A DNA stretch of 64,000 nucleotides from a virus. Made by a program: the position numbers and the translations under genes. A model generated the notes under the pieces. That model was not told the DNA's origin, made no database searches, and saw nothing but the letters and a program-made list of their open reading frames with translations. This document shows, piece by piece, positions 51,811 to 60,716 of the stretch (within the stretch, counting starts at the first letter, position 1; each line of letters opens with the position of its first letter). The stretch covers positions 1 through 64,000 of IMG/VR virus record IMGVR_UViG_3300007960_000002; one strand, given 5' to 3'.

Positions 51811-52076
51811 TTGTCATTTCCTCTTAGAGCGTTAAGTTGTTCATCAATCCATCCATCATACAAACCTTCTTCAAATTCTTTATCTAAATCTTCAAACCAA
51901 CCTACAACTTGTGGTGGTGTATCCTGTCCAGTTTCTGGGTCATATTGAAAAGCAATAATAGCACCATCCCTACGAACACACACTACCATACTAGGTGTTA
52001 CATCCAATCTAGCTACAATTTGATGACCTAATATATCTAGACTTTTCATATTTTTAAGCTGTGTATGGTCTTTCAT
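51804..52076 (-). CDS. hypothetical protein, 90 aa
   Basis: Acidic, mixed alpha/beta, no recognised motif. Overlaps the SLOG-like gene by four bases. Function unknown. Confidence 0.55.
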   Translation of the reverse strand: MKDHTQLKNMKSLDILGHQIVARLDVTPSMVVCVRRDGAIIAFQYDPETGQDTPPQVVGWFEDLDKEFEEGLYDGWIDEQLNALRGNDKW

Positions 52077-52480
52077 TCTTTATCCTCAAAAATAATATGT
52101 TGAATACCTTTCTTTTCTACCAACTCTTTTACTTTATCTACTTCACTGTCTTTCTCCCCATTATCAAAAATAACAACTAAATCTGAATTATCTACAATTT
52201 GAATGTTACGAAGAAAGAAATAATTATTATCAAACTTACCTTTTTGTGACTCCTCTTTATATAATTTCCTAGAAACAGTTGTCCAAGGTTTAAACTTCAC
52301 TGTATCATATTCAGTCTTTAAATAATCATAAGCAATAGTTTGTGCTCCCTGTGCGCCTCCCCATAATACTGTAACACATTCATTACGGTGTTCTGCCATT
52401 TCACTTAATAGCCTATCAATATTTTCTTTGATAAAACTATCGTTTTTAAAGTTTCTCTGTCCAAAAAAAGAAATCTTCAT
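52073..52480 (-). CDS. SLOG (YspA/DprA-like) nucleotide-binding protein
   Basis: 135 residues with a Rossmann-like layout: KISFFGQRNF at the N-terminus and a glycine-rich loop GGAQGAQTIAYDYL (about 41-54) as in the SLOG/cpYpsA family, whose members bind nucleotides or nucleic-acid ends. Its role in the phage is unclear; nucleotide-signal sensing and salvage are both possible. Confidence 0.65.
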   Translation of the reverse strand: MKISFFGQRNFKNDSFIKENIDRLLSEMAEHRNECVTVLWGGAQGAQTIAYDYLKTEYDTVKFKPWTTVSRKLYKEESQKGKFDNNYFFLRNIQIVDNSDLVVIFDNGEKDSEVDKVKELVEKKGIQHIIFEDKE

Positions 52481-52836
52481 TTAATAATTTCTCCAGTATT
52501 TACATTAATCTTTTGTTTATCTTCTTCTCTATATCTAATATCTTCGTATGTTTCTGCGGCCTCCCATTCTTCATTAGTTGGTCTGGTGGTTGATGTGTCA
52601 TTAGCTTTTTTCTTCCTTTCCCACCATGTATCAATTACATTCCATTGAGTAATAGGCATAATATCACTAGGGAATAATCCAAACTTATTTAACTCTCTGA
52701 GACTAAGGCTTTTTCTCCTTTCTTTCTTTGCCTCTATCTTAGTTTTATATACCCCCTTAATCTCTTTTATTCCAGTTGTAGGGTCTAGCTTCTGTAGAAT
52801 AAAAACATTTTTGCATTGATTGAATATCTTTTTCAT
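52477..52836 (-). CDS. hypothetical protein, 119 aa
   Basis: Basic, Lys/Arg/Glu-rich; no recognised motif. It overlaps the upstream gene by 80 bases in another frame, unusually much. Confidence 0.5.
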   Translation of the reverse strand: MKKIFNQCKNVFILQKLDPTTGIKEIKGVYKTKIEAKKERRKSLSLRELNKFGLFPSDIMPITQWNVIDTWWERKKKANDTSTTRPTNEEWEAAETYEDIRYREEDKQKINVNTGEIIK

Positions 52837-53056
52837 CTGAAAATCTCTCTAACATTCGTCTGTCTAGTTCTTTAGATAACCATTCTCCAAACTTCTCTCT
52901 AGCAGCAGCTCTAAAATCTTCTACTGTAGGTTTAGGTTTGGGATTAAGTTCTTCCAATACCTCTTCTAATAATTTTTCCTCAGAGGTCAACGACTTCACA
53001 AACTCCTCCAGTACATGAATATGTTTGGACACCTTTGGTGTGATCTTCCTTTTCAT
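52757..53056 (-). CDS. hypothetical protein, 99 aa
   Basis: Helical, charged; GGAGATT precedes the ATG. It overlaps the last 77 bases of nrdJ. No family recognised. Confidence 0.55.
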   Translation of the reverse strand: MKRKITPKVSKHIHVLEEFVKSLTSEEKLLEEVLEELNPKPKPTVEDFRAAAREKFGEWLSKELDRRMLERFSDEKDIQSMQKCFYSTEARPYNWNKRD

Positions 53057-56000
53057 AATCTCCTAATTTAGACCAATCAACATCTTTAGGCATATTTTCT
53101 AAAAGAGTATTATATTCTTCTTCGCTAATTTCTTGATAAGGGGCTTGTTTATATGTATGATTTGAATGAGGAAGAAAACTAATTCCACTAATCTCATCAA
53201 AATATTTATAAACCCATGCTCCTACTTCCATCCATTCTTCATCCTTTACATATACAGTAATAGAGGGTTTATGTTCACACCAATGCCTTTGATATGTTAA
53301 CCAAAGCTCTAACTGTTCAATAGCTGTTCTATCATCCCTAAATATAGAATTCTCTGGAGATTTAATAGGGAAACTAAATACAGATACACTATCAGGCTTA
53401 TTCTGTGCATCTTCTACAGGAAATCCAACATCAGTCATATACTTTGCTAATGGATCTTTTTTATCAGCTCGTACAGTTCTAATATAGTATGGAGAGTGAC
53501 GAGAATGAATGCCACTAGCGCTGTCCACCAACTGAGAGACAGTACCGGAAGGCTTACAAAAGTTCAACATCAGTCGTTACCTGATGCCCGTTTTAGGCGG
53601 TAGTAATGAGTTTTACTGATTCCAAACTTTCTCTTAGCTTCTTTAAAAGAATATTTTAAAATTTCTTCTGCACAATATGTGTCTTGTTTTGCCCAATATT
53701 CTTTAGAAACTTTAGAAAATAAACGTTTATTTTCATCAGTATGATTCATACCTAAAGCTGGTTTTCTACCTTGACGTTTAGACCTTAACTTCTTTTTCCA
53801 ACCTTCAACGTCCTGTACCACAAAACCACCTTCACCGCCTTTAGCTAAATTAAGGATATTATGTTTTAAATTTCTAGCTTCTTCAATTAGAGTGATTTCT
53901 TTTTCACAACACTCTTGATGAGTTAAACTATCATCTTTTAACACAATAATAAAATCATTATACTTTCTCATGCAGTCATATAAAGGGGATTTAACGCCCC
54001 CTTTTGCACAAGATTTATGCTGATTTAATCTAGTTTGTAACTTGTTTTTAGTGATACCGATATAATACCACTTAGTAGATCTACTTACTAGATAATAAAC
54101 CTTATAATTAGCTACACTGCCCTCAGATTTCTCTGGGGATCGGACTATATCTTCCTCTTTAGTAAGAGGCCCTGCACTTCCACAACACTTGTTGTGTACT
54201 CCGTCTTCACGGATAGTCTCTGAACCTTCCTCATTAGAGGCTTGGCTGCTGATTGCCATATCTTTCGACTTAGGTTTCCAGCAGTTCACAGGGTTATCCA
54301 TCATTAGTTACCTAATGTGGGTGCTAATTCATTAACACAAGTGATAGCGGCAGCAGGGTTAATCCCAAGTTTAGCAGCCCACTCTTTATTTGTAATAATT
54401 GCTTCATTACGCATCTCTTCTAAAAACTCTTCTAAGTTTCTTGGTAATTCACCAGTACCACTTACTGTCCATGTACTACTACCATTTAACACAGGATGAT
54501 CCATAATACCAGTTAGTGATACACCAAGTAATGCTTCTTCCTCTGTATTTTCTTTCCACTTCTTAGAAAGATAACGGAAATTTACTAATGATGCTTGAAG
54601 TGTACCAAGGATTGTAGCAGCTCGTACTTTCCTTTTAAGGTCGTCCATCGTGTCACTATGTCTAACCACAACTTCTGAGAGGTTACAAAATTGCCTGTCT
54701 CGGAGAATAATTTCAGAGCATGGATTTGTTCCAAAATCAAACTCTGCATTTCTTCTTCCGTTTTTCTCAGCTTGTTTTTTACTCGCTTCTCTGTTAAAGA
54801 TGCCACGTTCTCCACTTTTACTCTCCACTAAGGCAAGCCATTCTCTCATAAATGTTTCAGCATCTGGCTTTTCTGTATAAGCTACAGAATTATTAGCTAG
54901 TTCATATTCTTTATGGTCTACCCACCACTGACCAGACTTAGCATGACGCATCCTATCATCACTAAGATTAGAGAGACTGATTAATGCACTTCTACGACTA
55001 TTTGGACTATATCTTTACATTTAATGTATCGGACGCTATTTAGTGTTTGTATTTCCATATTCACTTAGTCTCTGAACCTTCCTCATCATGAGGCTTGGCT
55101 GCTGATTGGTTTTCACTTTCCAGCAATTCATCCGACGCTTGGGGCTCGTAGTATTTAACTAGGTAATTATTTAACATTGTATTTTTCTTCACATTCTTCA
55201 AATAAGGTGTTAAACTATCCAAGAAGGGCTTGTTCTTCTCTGTGTTTTGAGCTTGAAGTCTCCAGACATTATCACCATGCTGCCTTAATGTCGTAGGTAC
55301 ATTAAATCTCTCAAAAATTGATTGAAGATCACTTAAAAATAGTTCACTTTCATGTGTAATAAAAAAGCGTAATCTTGGTGTTCTACAATCTTTTCTATTA
55401 GTGACGGTTATAAACCCATCGGCATCTATACATCCAGCAAGATAAGGCAAAAGGAAGTCTTGTTTAATCCCAACAATTCTTCTATCTTTCTTATATTTAA
55501 ATATACCAAACTTATTAAAAGAGTGGTTCATTTTAGCTGGAAATCTTAGTTCAAATACATTATTTCTAGCTGTAACCTTTTTTGAAGATTTTTTACCTAC
55601 ATTATAAACAACCCTATCAGGGCAATACCTATTATTGAAATGATTAATAATATGTTCTTCAGTGCTGCTTACCATCATAAAAGGGTATTTAGAATTAATA
55701 TAACCCCCATCACAAGCCATATATCCAATTAAATAAGCAGTGAAATTATTCTCAATTTTATCAAATACTCTACAATGTTTTTTACTACCCTTATCTGTGT
55801 ACTCGATTACTCTTTCCATAGGATTTCTCCTCTATCAGATTTAAAACTGAAAGGCTTAGTTTCTTGCCTCTACCCCGCCGACAACGACGATGTCTGCAAT
55901 TTTACAAACAAGGCCATGCACTTCAATAGATGTAAGCTTACGGCCAGTAGCATTACGGAACAAATTAACAGAATAATTAAATAAATCATCTAATGGTTCT

Positions 56001-56569
56001 GGACCCGATGCCCTGCCTCCAAATGTTTTGAGTGGGGCACCTGCGGGGCGAATCTTAGACAAGTCCCATTTCGGGATTTTACCAGAGTAAAGAAGGCTGA
56101 GGAGTTCTCTAAATCCAGTAGCCCAACCGATTTTGCTATCTGTAATAACGATTGACGTTTCACTCTCGTACATTTCCTCAGCTATAGTTGGTAGTTTGCT
56201 CACTTCTTGACGTTCACAACTAAAACCTACTCCAGTTCCACACATAAGGATATACATTAATTCATCAAAAGCACGTTGTCTATTAATGGCAACATAAGAA
56301 CAATTATATCCTGCTACTTCATCTCTATTTAATGCTTCACCTGCTGTCATTAAAGATCTCATGCTGGGCATAATTTCTAGATCATAAATTGCTTGCTGTA
56401 ATTCTGATCTAATACCCTTTACACTATCTGGAAACCTATTCTCCCAAAAATCCATCAATCTACAAACAGTTTCGCTCCAAGATTCCCTCCGATTCTCATT
56501 AGGAAGCCATCTAGCATAGCGCGAAAGCGCAATAAATTCGCCATATTGTGGGTATGAATGCTTATTCAT
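52980..56569 (-). CDS. nrdJ: class II ribonucleotide reductase, interrupted by two group I introns
   Basis: Joined exons 56569-55872, 54997-54335 and 53556-52980 give exactly 1938 bases (645 aa). Exon 1 holds the GYNCSY active-site Cys region and ends GG-V; exon 2 continues RRSALISL and contains NPCSEI (catalytic loop); exon 3 continues KPSGTVSQL and ends with the redox pair SCTGGVC. This monomeric, coenzyme-B12-dependent enzyme turns ribonucleoside triphosphates into dNTPs. Both junctions keep the frame and follow group I rules (exon ends in T, intron ends in G). Shorter than the 739-aa Lactobacillus enzyme. Confidence 0.93.
53557..54334 (-). mobile_element. group I intron 2 of nrdJ (GIY-YIG type)
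   Basis: 778 bases. The 5' exon ends ACTTGTGT, the intron ends in G before TAAGCCTTCC. Core elements GTTCAGAGACTA (54225-54214) and AAGATATAGTCC (54153-54142), the P7 strands, are present. The endonuclease ORF continues after P7, near the 3' end. Precise splicing restores ITCV-KPSGT. Confidence 0.88.
53570..54304 (-). CDS. GIY-YIG homing endonuclease in nrdJ intron 2
   Basis: GIY-YIG nuclease domain VYYLVSRSTKWYYIG (about 69-83), followed by a helical Lys-rich DNA-binding part (about 150-244). The ORF opens with ATGATG directly on exon 2's unspliced stop (TAATG) and reads through the ribozyme core, so the true N-terminus is uncertain. It presumably spreads the intron to intronless nrdJ alleles. 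Confidence 0.82.
   Translation of the reverse strand: MMDNPVNCWKPKSKDMAISSQASNEEGSETIREDGVHNKCCGSAGPLTKEEDIVRSPEKSEGSVANYKVYYLVSRSTKWYYIGITKNKLQTRLNQHKSCAKGGVKSPLYDCMRKYNDFIIVLKDDSLTHQECCEKEITLIEEARNLKHNILNLAKGGEGGFVVQDVEGWKKKLRSKRQGRKPALGMNHTDENKRLFSKVSKEYWAKQDTYCAEEILKYSFKEAKRKFGISKTHYYRLKRASGND
54998..55871 (-). mobile_element. group I intron 1 of nrdJ (LAGLIDADG type)
   Basis: 874 bases. Exon 1 ends GGCGGGGT, intron ends AAATAG before TCGTAGAAGT, restoring G-V-R-R-S. P7 elements GTTCAGAGACTA (55077-55066) and AAGATATAGTCC (55015-55004) are identical to intron 2's. The endonuclease ORF lies before P7, unlike in intron 2. Confidence 0.88.
55061..55819 (-). CDS. LAGLIDADG homing endonuclease in nrdJ intron 1
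   Basis: 252 residues with two LAGLIDADG motifs: YLIGYMACDGGYI (about 29-41) and YLAGCIDADGFIT (about 125-137), giving a monomeric double-motif enzyme. The C-terminal EEGSETK overlaps the P7 sequence of the intron. Start ATG lies within the intron, 52 bases after the 5' splice site. Confidence 0.9.
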   Translation of the reverse strand: MERVIEYTDKGSKKHCRVFDKIENNFTAYLIGYMACDGGYINSKYPFMMVSSTEEHIINHFNNRYCPDRVVYNVGKKSSKKVTARNNVFELRFPAKMNHSFNKFGIFKYKKDRRIVGIKQDFLLPYLAGCIDADGFITVTNRKDCRTPRLRFFITHESELFLSDLQSIFERFNVPTTLRQHGDNVWRLQAQNTEKNKPFLDSLTPYLKNVKKNTMLNNYLVKYYEPQASDELLESENQSAAKPHDEEGSETK

Positions 56570-56810
56570 TTTCTAATTCTTTCTCCTTTTCTTCTAGTGC
56601 AGAAAGAAACTTTGATTTTTCTTTAGCTTTTAACCAACGCTTCTCAATCTCTTCAATTTGTTTTTTCTTACCAAGCCCGTTTTCCATGCGATTAGCCATA
56701 GATTGAGCTTCTTCAATTAATCCCTCTAAATAAGAAAAGTTTTTAGTTTCATTGCATTTTCTCATTTCATGAAAGACATCACAAATTACTCTATTTAAAT
56801 AATAATCCAT
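56562..56810 (-). CDS. helical protein upstream of nrdJ, 82 aa
   Basis: Mostly coiled coil (Glu/Lys-rich C-terminus). Overlaps the nrdJ start by eight bases. May be a ribonucleotide-reductase accessory by position only. Confidence 0.55.
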   Translation of the reverse strand: MDYYLNRVICDVFHEMRKCNETKNFSYLEGLIEEAQSMANRMENGLGKKKQIEEIEKRWLKAKEKSKFLSALEEKEKELENE

Positions 56811-56813
56811 TGT

Positions 56814-57254
56814 TTATTCCTCAATTTTTAAACCATAATCAATTTTCTTTAATTCAGATATCTTTTTAGCTAAATCTATCTTTATTTCTCTCAACCCTGG
56901 ATTAGCTTTTTTATATCCATTCCCATATAGGTCAGGTAATTCACAAAAGTTAATTGCTAGCTTGGCCTGTGGCTGCTTTTCAAATAAATAAGGTTCGATT
57001 TGCTTTAAGAAATTATTGGCTGCTTTTTTATTTGAAATCCTCCATTGATAAATGGATCTATGATTCTCATTAGATTTATTTCTAACAGAAACCGTTCCTC
57101 CAAAAAAATCTTTCATTCGTTCTAAAAATGGCTTATGAGTATTTGTAATAAATACATGTATACCAAATCCATTATCTCGTTTGTTTTGAACTATCCTAAT
57201 GCACCCCTCCCCATCAAAATACCCTGCAATATAGGCTAAAGTGTTACTGTTCAA
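56814..57254 (-). CDS. free-standing LAGLIDADG endonuclease, 146 aa
   Basis: One motif, YIAGYFDGEGCI (about 8-19), so probably a homodimer. It starts at TTG (GGAG upstream), overlapping the thyX stop by 11 bases, and sits in the thyX-nrdJ gap. No intron or intein surrounds it; a likely mobile or domesticated nuclease. Confidence 0.85.
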   Translation of the reverse strand: MNSNTLAYIAGYFDGEGCIRIVQNKRDNGFGIHVFITNTHKPFLERMKDFFGGTVSVRNKSNENHRSIYQWRISNKKAANNFLKQIEPYLFEKQPQAKLAINFCELPDLYGNGYKKANPGLREIKIDLAKKISELKKIDYGLKIEE

Positions 57255-58113
57255 TTATTTGTCTCCATTGTAGCCATCCCCTTGCATTTCCACTCCAATA
57301 TCTACCATCCCTGTCTAGATGGGTAGTCCCTCTTTCCCAGTCTTTACCAGCCTTTAGCCTACTCTCAGTAAGATGTGATTCTTTCATAGGAGTTAGACAG
57401 TGCTCGAAAGGTGACATATGACCGGAAGATAATAAGAAGTTGTACAATTCAATATCCTTGTTAATATCTGGCTGACTTCCATCATGGTTATTATAAGAAA
57501 CACGGGCACACCTCGCTATTGAACATTTAATTGCATTCTCAATACCTACATTATTAACATTCAACTCTTCAAATATATTAATATAAGGTAAATGATATTC
57601 TCCTGGTTTTAATACTTCAGGGGTACTCTCATCCATCGCTTCTTTCATACATCTAGCCAGCTCTTGTATTTCTGGTTGAGCATCCTTAGCTAAACGTAAC
57701 TTAAAGAAGTTATCCCATTCCGTAGCTGTTACAATTTTCTTCTGTAACATCCATGGTTCTAGGTAACGATTTAAGTGTTGTTTGTGGATTATGTTTTCAT
57801 ATTCATGTAACATAACTTGAAGATCATCATAATAACTCTCTATATCGAATTTAAACCTTCCACGATCTCTTATTTCAATTTGCTCATATCCTTGCATTCC
57901 TTTTTGTTTCTTTCTAATATCTTCTGGAGTATACATTTCTTTCAACGGACCAAATGGAATAGCTCTAGATGAAGAAGAATTAGATGACAACATCCTGTGC
58001 TTTTCAAACTCAGCATCAATAAACTTAGGGGCTTGAGTTTCAATTGTTGTTAAACGAATACCACTCTGTGAAATACTATCTGCAATTATCTTTGCTGTAA
58101 TTTGATTACTCAT
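57244..58113 (-). CDS. thyX: flavin-dependent thymidylate synthase
   Basis: 289 residues. The ThyX signature appears as KHRMLSSNSSSSR (38-50), near the canonical RHRxxSxNxxSxR, and ARCARVSYNNHDG follows. It makes dTMP from dUMP using FAD, NADPH and methylene-tetrahydrofolate. It works with the dCMP deaminase-like protein and NrdJ. Longer than bacterial ThyX by about 50 residues. Confidence 0.88.
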   Translation of the reverse strand: MSNQITAKIIADSISQSGIRLTTIETQAPKFIDAEFEKHRMLSSNSSSSRAIPFGPLKEMYTPEDIRKKQKGMQGYEQIEIRDRGRFKFDIESYYDDLQVMLHEYENIIHKQHLNRYLEPWMLQKKIVTATEWDNFFKLRLAKDAQPEIQELARCMKEAMDESTPEVLKPGEYHLPYINIFEELNVNNVGIENAIKCSIARCARVSYNNHDGSQPDINKDIELYNFLLSSGHMSPFEHCLTPMKESHLTESRLKAGKDWERGTTHLDRDGRYWSGNARGWLQWRQIIEQ

Positions 58114-58149
58114 TCACATCCCTTCTTTATAGCTTTTCTTGTAGCTTCA

Positions 58150-58395
58150 TTATTTGTATGGTCTAAAATTATGTAATGGACAATTTAATGATTGACATGT
58201 TTGAATTGTAATCTTAGTTTCTTTCTTACCATCTGCACCACCGCCGGCACAATCCCAACATTTAGCATAGATAGCTATTGACCTTGACTTAGGATTTTCT
58301 TTTGCTTTCTGGTAGAAGTCTTTATGTACTACCTTCTCACCATTAGCTTTCATTTCAGCTTTCTTTTGTTGAGCTATTAATAAAGCTTTATTCAT
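58150..58395 (-). CDS. small zinc-finger-like protein, 81 aa
   Basis: Start set at ATG 58395 with GGAG upstream. Contains CWDCAGGG and, 20 residues later, C...CPLHNFRPYK, a cysteine arrangement shared by small phage and bacterial proteins of unknown role. Probably binds one zinc. Confidence 0.65.
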   Translation of the reverse strand: MNKALLIAQQKKAEMKANGEKVVHKDFYQKAKENPKSRSIAIYAKCWDCAGGGADGKKETKITIQTCQSLNCPLHNFRPYK

Positions 58396-58705
58396 TAAAT
58401 ACTCCATATCTGATTGCTTGCTCTAGGTCTAGTTTGGCTACCCATGGATTAATAATTCTATGTTTAATCATTTTATTAATTGTATTAATATCATCTTGAT
58501 TAACTAAACTAAGATTACATATACTACTATCAACTTTAATCTGTGTTCTCCTATCATCAACATATTGTATATTCCATAGCGTATCACGTCCATAATTATT
58601 TTGTGCAATATTACAACTACGTACACAATTAAATCCAGCTATTTTATTAACTTGATTTGTTAAAATAGGACTAATCCCCGGATTTATGGCAAAATCAGCT
58701 TCCAT
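58388..58705 (-). CDS. hypothetical protein, 105 aa
   Basis: Mixed alpha/beta, four Cys, no recognised motif. Overlaps both neighbours. Function unknown. Confidence 0.55.
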   Translation of the reverse strand: MEADFAINPGISPILTNQVNKIAGFNCVRSCNIAQNNYGRDTLWNIQYVDDRRTQIKVDSSICNLSLVNQDDINTINKMIKHRIINPWVAKLDLEQAIRYGVFNE

Positions 58706-58904
58706 AATAATTCTCTAATTCATTAATAATGTTAATTAACAGGTCTAAACTACATCCCATTAATTGCCCTTTAGCCCAGGTCCATTCTTCTTTATAATGG
58801 TCAAATCTAATAACTGTCAGCCTTTCTCTAATAAATTCATCCGGTGGTTTATATGTAATTATATACCTAATTAACTGGTCTTTAGTCTCTAGTACTTTCT
58901 TCAC
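58695..58904 (-). CDS. hypothetical protein, 69 aa
   Basis: AGGAG precedes a GTG start near 58904, which is preferred over the longer 78-aa reading that begins at a TTG. No family recognised. Confidence 0.5.
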   Translation of the reverse strand: MKKVLETKDQLIRYIITYKPPDEFIRERLTVIRFDHYKEEWTWAKGQLMGCSLDLLINIINELENYYGS

Positions 58905-59145
58905 CACATAACTCCTGTAACATTGAATCAATACAGAACCTAGCTTTTCTTAGATCCTCTACTCTATTCTTTGCATACCAACGTAAGAGGTATTTGATAG
59001 CATTAGAATAGTCATAAGCTAGCTCTGCCCCTTGTCCATCATAAGCTTTAACTACACCTGCTATTCTATCCTTAATAACATCCCTTACTTCATTACATTC
59101 ACTATTGAATTGATAGTGAGAAGGTTTTGATACGTTATCGTTCAT
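58882..59145 (-). CDS. DUF3310-type protein, 87 aa
   Basis: Shows the DUF3310 pattern: VSKPSHYQ near the N-terminus, EVRDVI, then AYDYSNAIKYLLRW and a KN...EDLRKA helix. It is common next to phage nucleotide-metabolism genes; function unknown. AAGGTG precedes the chosen ATG, which overlaps the MazG gene. Confidence 0.78.
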   Translation of the reverse strand: MNDNVSKPSHYQFNSECNEVRDVIKDRIAGVVKAYDGQGAELAYDYSNAIKYLLRWYAKNRVEDLRKARFCIDSMLQELCGEESTRD

Positions 59146-59593
59146 TACCATCACCTTGAATAACTCCACGCTCTTTACGAGAAGTTAATTTGTTCATATT
59201 ATTTTGAATGAATGCAGCAAAATGCATCTCTGAATAATAATCTTTAAATATACATATTACATTTTCCATTAATTGTAAAACAACACCATCAATCTTTTTA
59301 CCATCTCTAATCATTTTCTTAAGATTTTCTGCTATATTAATTTGTATATAAGTTGGATCTCTTTCACAAAGAATATAATGTAAATCTTCTCCATAATAAT
59401 TACATAATTGACTTAGATAATATAATACATCCCCTGCTTCTTTTTCATTATGTCCTGATTCATCCCACTCTTGTAATTCACCCCAAATACCTAAAGTTAA
59501 ATAAAGAAGCTCATCTTGCTTATGTTCATTAGCACCTGGATACAATGCTGTTGTAGGGGTAAATTGTTGGTATTCTTGAAATAATTCTTTCAT
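59135..59593 (-). CDS. MazG-like nucleotide pyrophosphohydrolase
   Basis: 152 residues, all-helical, with the MazG motif GELQEW...KEAGDVLYYLSQL (about 33-61), whose acidic residues bind Mg2+. It hydrolyses NTPs or dNTPs to monophosphates, probably cleaning the pool or adjusting (p)ppGpp-like signals. First gene after promoter D. Confidence 0.8.
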   Translation of the reverse strand: MKELFQEYQQFTPTTALYPGANEHKQDELLYLTLGIWGELQEWDESGHNEKEAGDVLYYLSQLCNYYGEDLHYILCERDPTYIQINIAENLKKMIRDGKKIDGVVLQLMENVICIFKDYYSEMHFAAFIQNNMNKLTSRKERGVIQGDGNER

Positions 59594-59624
59594 CTATCAC
59601 CTTCGTTTTGTTGAGAGCAAATAC

Positions 59625-59652
59625 TTAGACAACACAGTTTTAAAAAAGTTCC
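59625..59652 (-). promoter_or_regulatory. sigma-E-like promoter (module promoter D, nucleotide metabolism)
   Basis: Minus strand GGAACTT (59652-59646), 16 bases, TCTAA (59629-59625) within TTGTCTAAGTA. It drives MazG, thyX and nrdJ. The leader to the MazG ATG is about 25 bases. Confidence 0.65.
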
Positions 59653-59717
59653 CTTAAAACTACATTTAATTTACTAAAACGGAAGGTCTACATCTACAGT
59701 GAGGTCAGCTCTAATTT

Positions 59718-59918
59718 TCATTTCATCAACTCTTGTAAAATAATATACTCTTTCATAGCGCATTTATGAAAACAGTCTTCTGGATATTTATCCACTATAA
59801 TAGATTGTCCTATCTTAGTACATGAATAGCCACAAGAAGGATAACTTTCACCATAATCTTGTTCCCAGTAAATTAACCTAGAACATTGCTTTTGTTCACA
59901 TATATCAGTTAGGTCCAT
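59718..59918 (-). CDS. cysteine-rich small protein, 66 aa
   Basis: Seven Cys in the first 55 residues, arranged singly and in close spacing. Probably metal-binding. It overlaps its upstream neighbour by ten bases and ends the series that runs down from the helicase. Confidence 0.55.
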   Translation of the reverse strand: MDLTDICEQKQCSRLIYWEQDYGESYPSCGYSCTKIGQSIIVDKYPEDCFHKCAMKEYIILQELMK

Positions 59919-60106
59919 AATTCCTTCACCGCTTGAAACCCTTTGGCTTCTTTTAATATATTAAGAGGAAGTTCAAGTTTCTCTAATTCTTCAAAACAAT
60001 TAAATTGAATATATGTATCACACCCTGTAATATTAGGACCTCCAATAACAAAAGCTCTATTATTTTTAGACATACGCCAGTTAAAATAATATTTATCCCA
60101 ATTCAT
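59909..60106 (-). CDS. small hypothetical protein, 65 aa
   Basis: ATG overlaps the upstream stop. The ending (GFQAVKELWT) loosely resembles the WxVMNE family but without the tryptophan. Function unknown. Confidence 0.5.
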   Translation of the reverse strand: MNWDKYYFNWRMSKNNRAFVIGGPNITGCDTYIQFNCFEELEKLELPLNILKEAKGFQAVKELWT

Positions 60107-60356
60107 TCATCACCATCCAAGTTTTATATCTTTCCTCTTCTTTCTTTGTAAGACAATAACACAGATCTATTTCTTCTTTAGTAAATAATGTAGTAGCTTC
60201 AATATCAGTCCTGTGTCTAATAATTATAATATTTCTTGTAGTATTTAATACAAACCTTGGTGAACCAATTAAATCAGAATACCTGTCAAGAAAAATAATT
60301 GTAGGGGTCTTTACCCATCGAAAGAAGTTTATAACATTTCGTTTAATATCTCCCAC
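60093..60356 (-). CDS. WxVMNE-family small protein, copy 4
   Basis: 87 residues; ends EERYKTWMVMNELG. Starts at GTG. One of four tandem genes (60093-60898) that share size, an aromatic/basic body and a C-terminal W-x-hydrophobic-x-N/R-E motif. Function unknown. Confidence 0.6.
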   Translation of the reverse strand: MGDIKRNVINFFRWVKTPTIIFLDRYSDLIGSPRFVLNTTRNIIIIRHRTDIEATTLFTKEEIDLCYCLTKKEEERYKTWMVMNELG

Positions 60357-60538
60357 AACTGCACCTCTTTTTTAGTTCCTTCAGGCCATTTAGACTCTTT
60401 TAAATTATAAAAGGGAATAAATAATCCATCACTATTCCTTTCCCAGTATAAAAAGGGAGTTTTATTATAAGTCTTTTTTGTATAAAGGGTAAATCTATCC
60501 CCTCTTAATACTATTTCACCATTAGTTATCCATCTCAT
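60329..60538 (-). CDS. WxVMNE-family small protein, copy 3
   Basis: 69 residues, ends KKEVQLWEILNEML. The ATG (MRWITNG) overlaps copy 2's stop region; an upstream TTG is not needed. Divergent N-terminus. Confidence 0.6.
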   Translation of the reverse strand: MRWITNGEIVLRGDRFTLYTKKTYNKTPFLYWERNSDGLFIPFYNLKESKWPEGTKKEVQLWEILNEML

Positions 60539-60716
60539 TAATAACACTCCAAACTTTTGCTTTATGGGACTCTTCATCTGGAATATTTCCAAATTCTTTT
60601 ATTCCTTCACTATTATATATATGGTCAACCCTTGGTTCTTCAAAATAAGCTATAAAAATTGGCATATTAAAGAGGTTAGAATAATATTCATCAAAATAAA
60701 TTTTAGAAGCCCTCAT
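60522..60716 (-). CDS. WxVMNE-family small protein, copy 2
   Basis: 64 residues; begins MRASKIYFDE and ends KVWSVINEMDN. The N-terminus is clearly paralogous to copy 1 (MRTFKVLFDE). Start ATG overlaps copy 1's stop (AAAATGA). Confidence 0.65.
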   Translation of the reverse strand: MRASKIYFDEYYSNLFNMPIFIAYFEEPRVDHIYNSEGIKEFGNIPDEESHKAKVWSVINEMDN

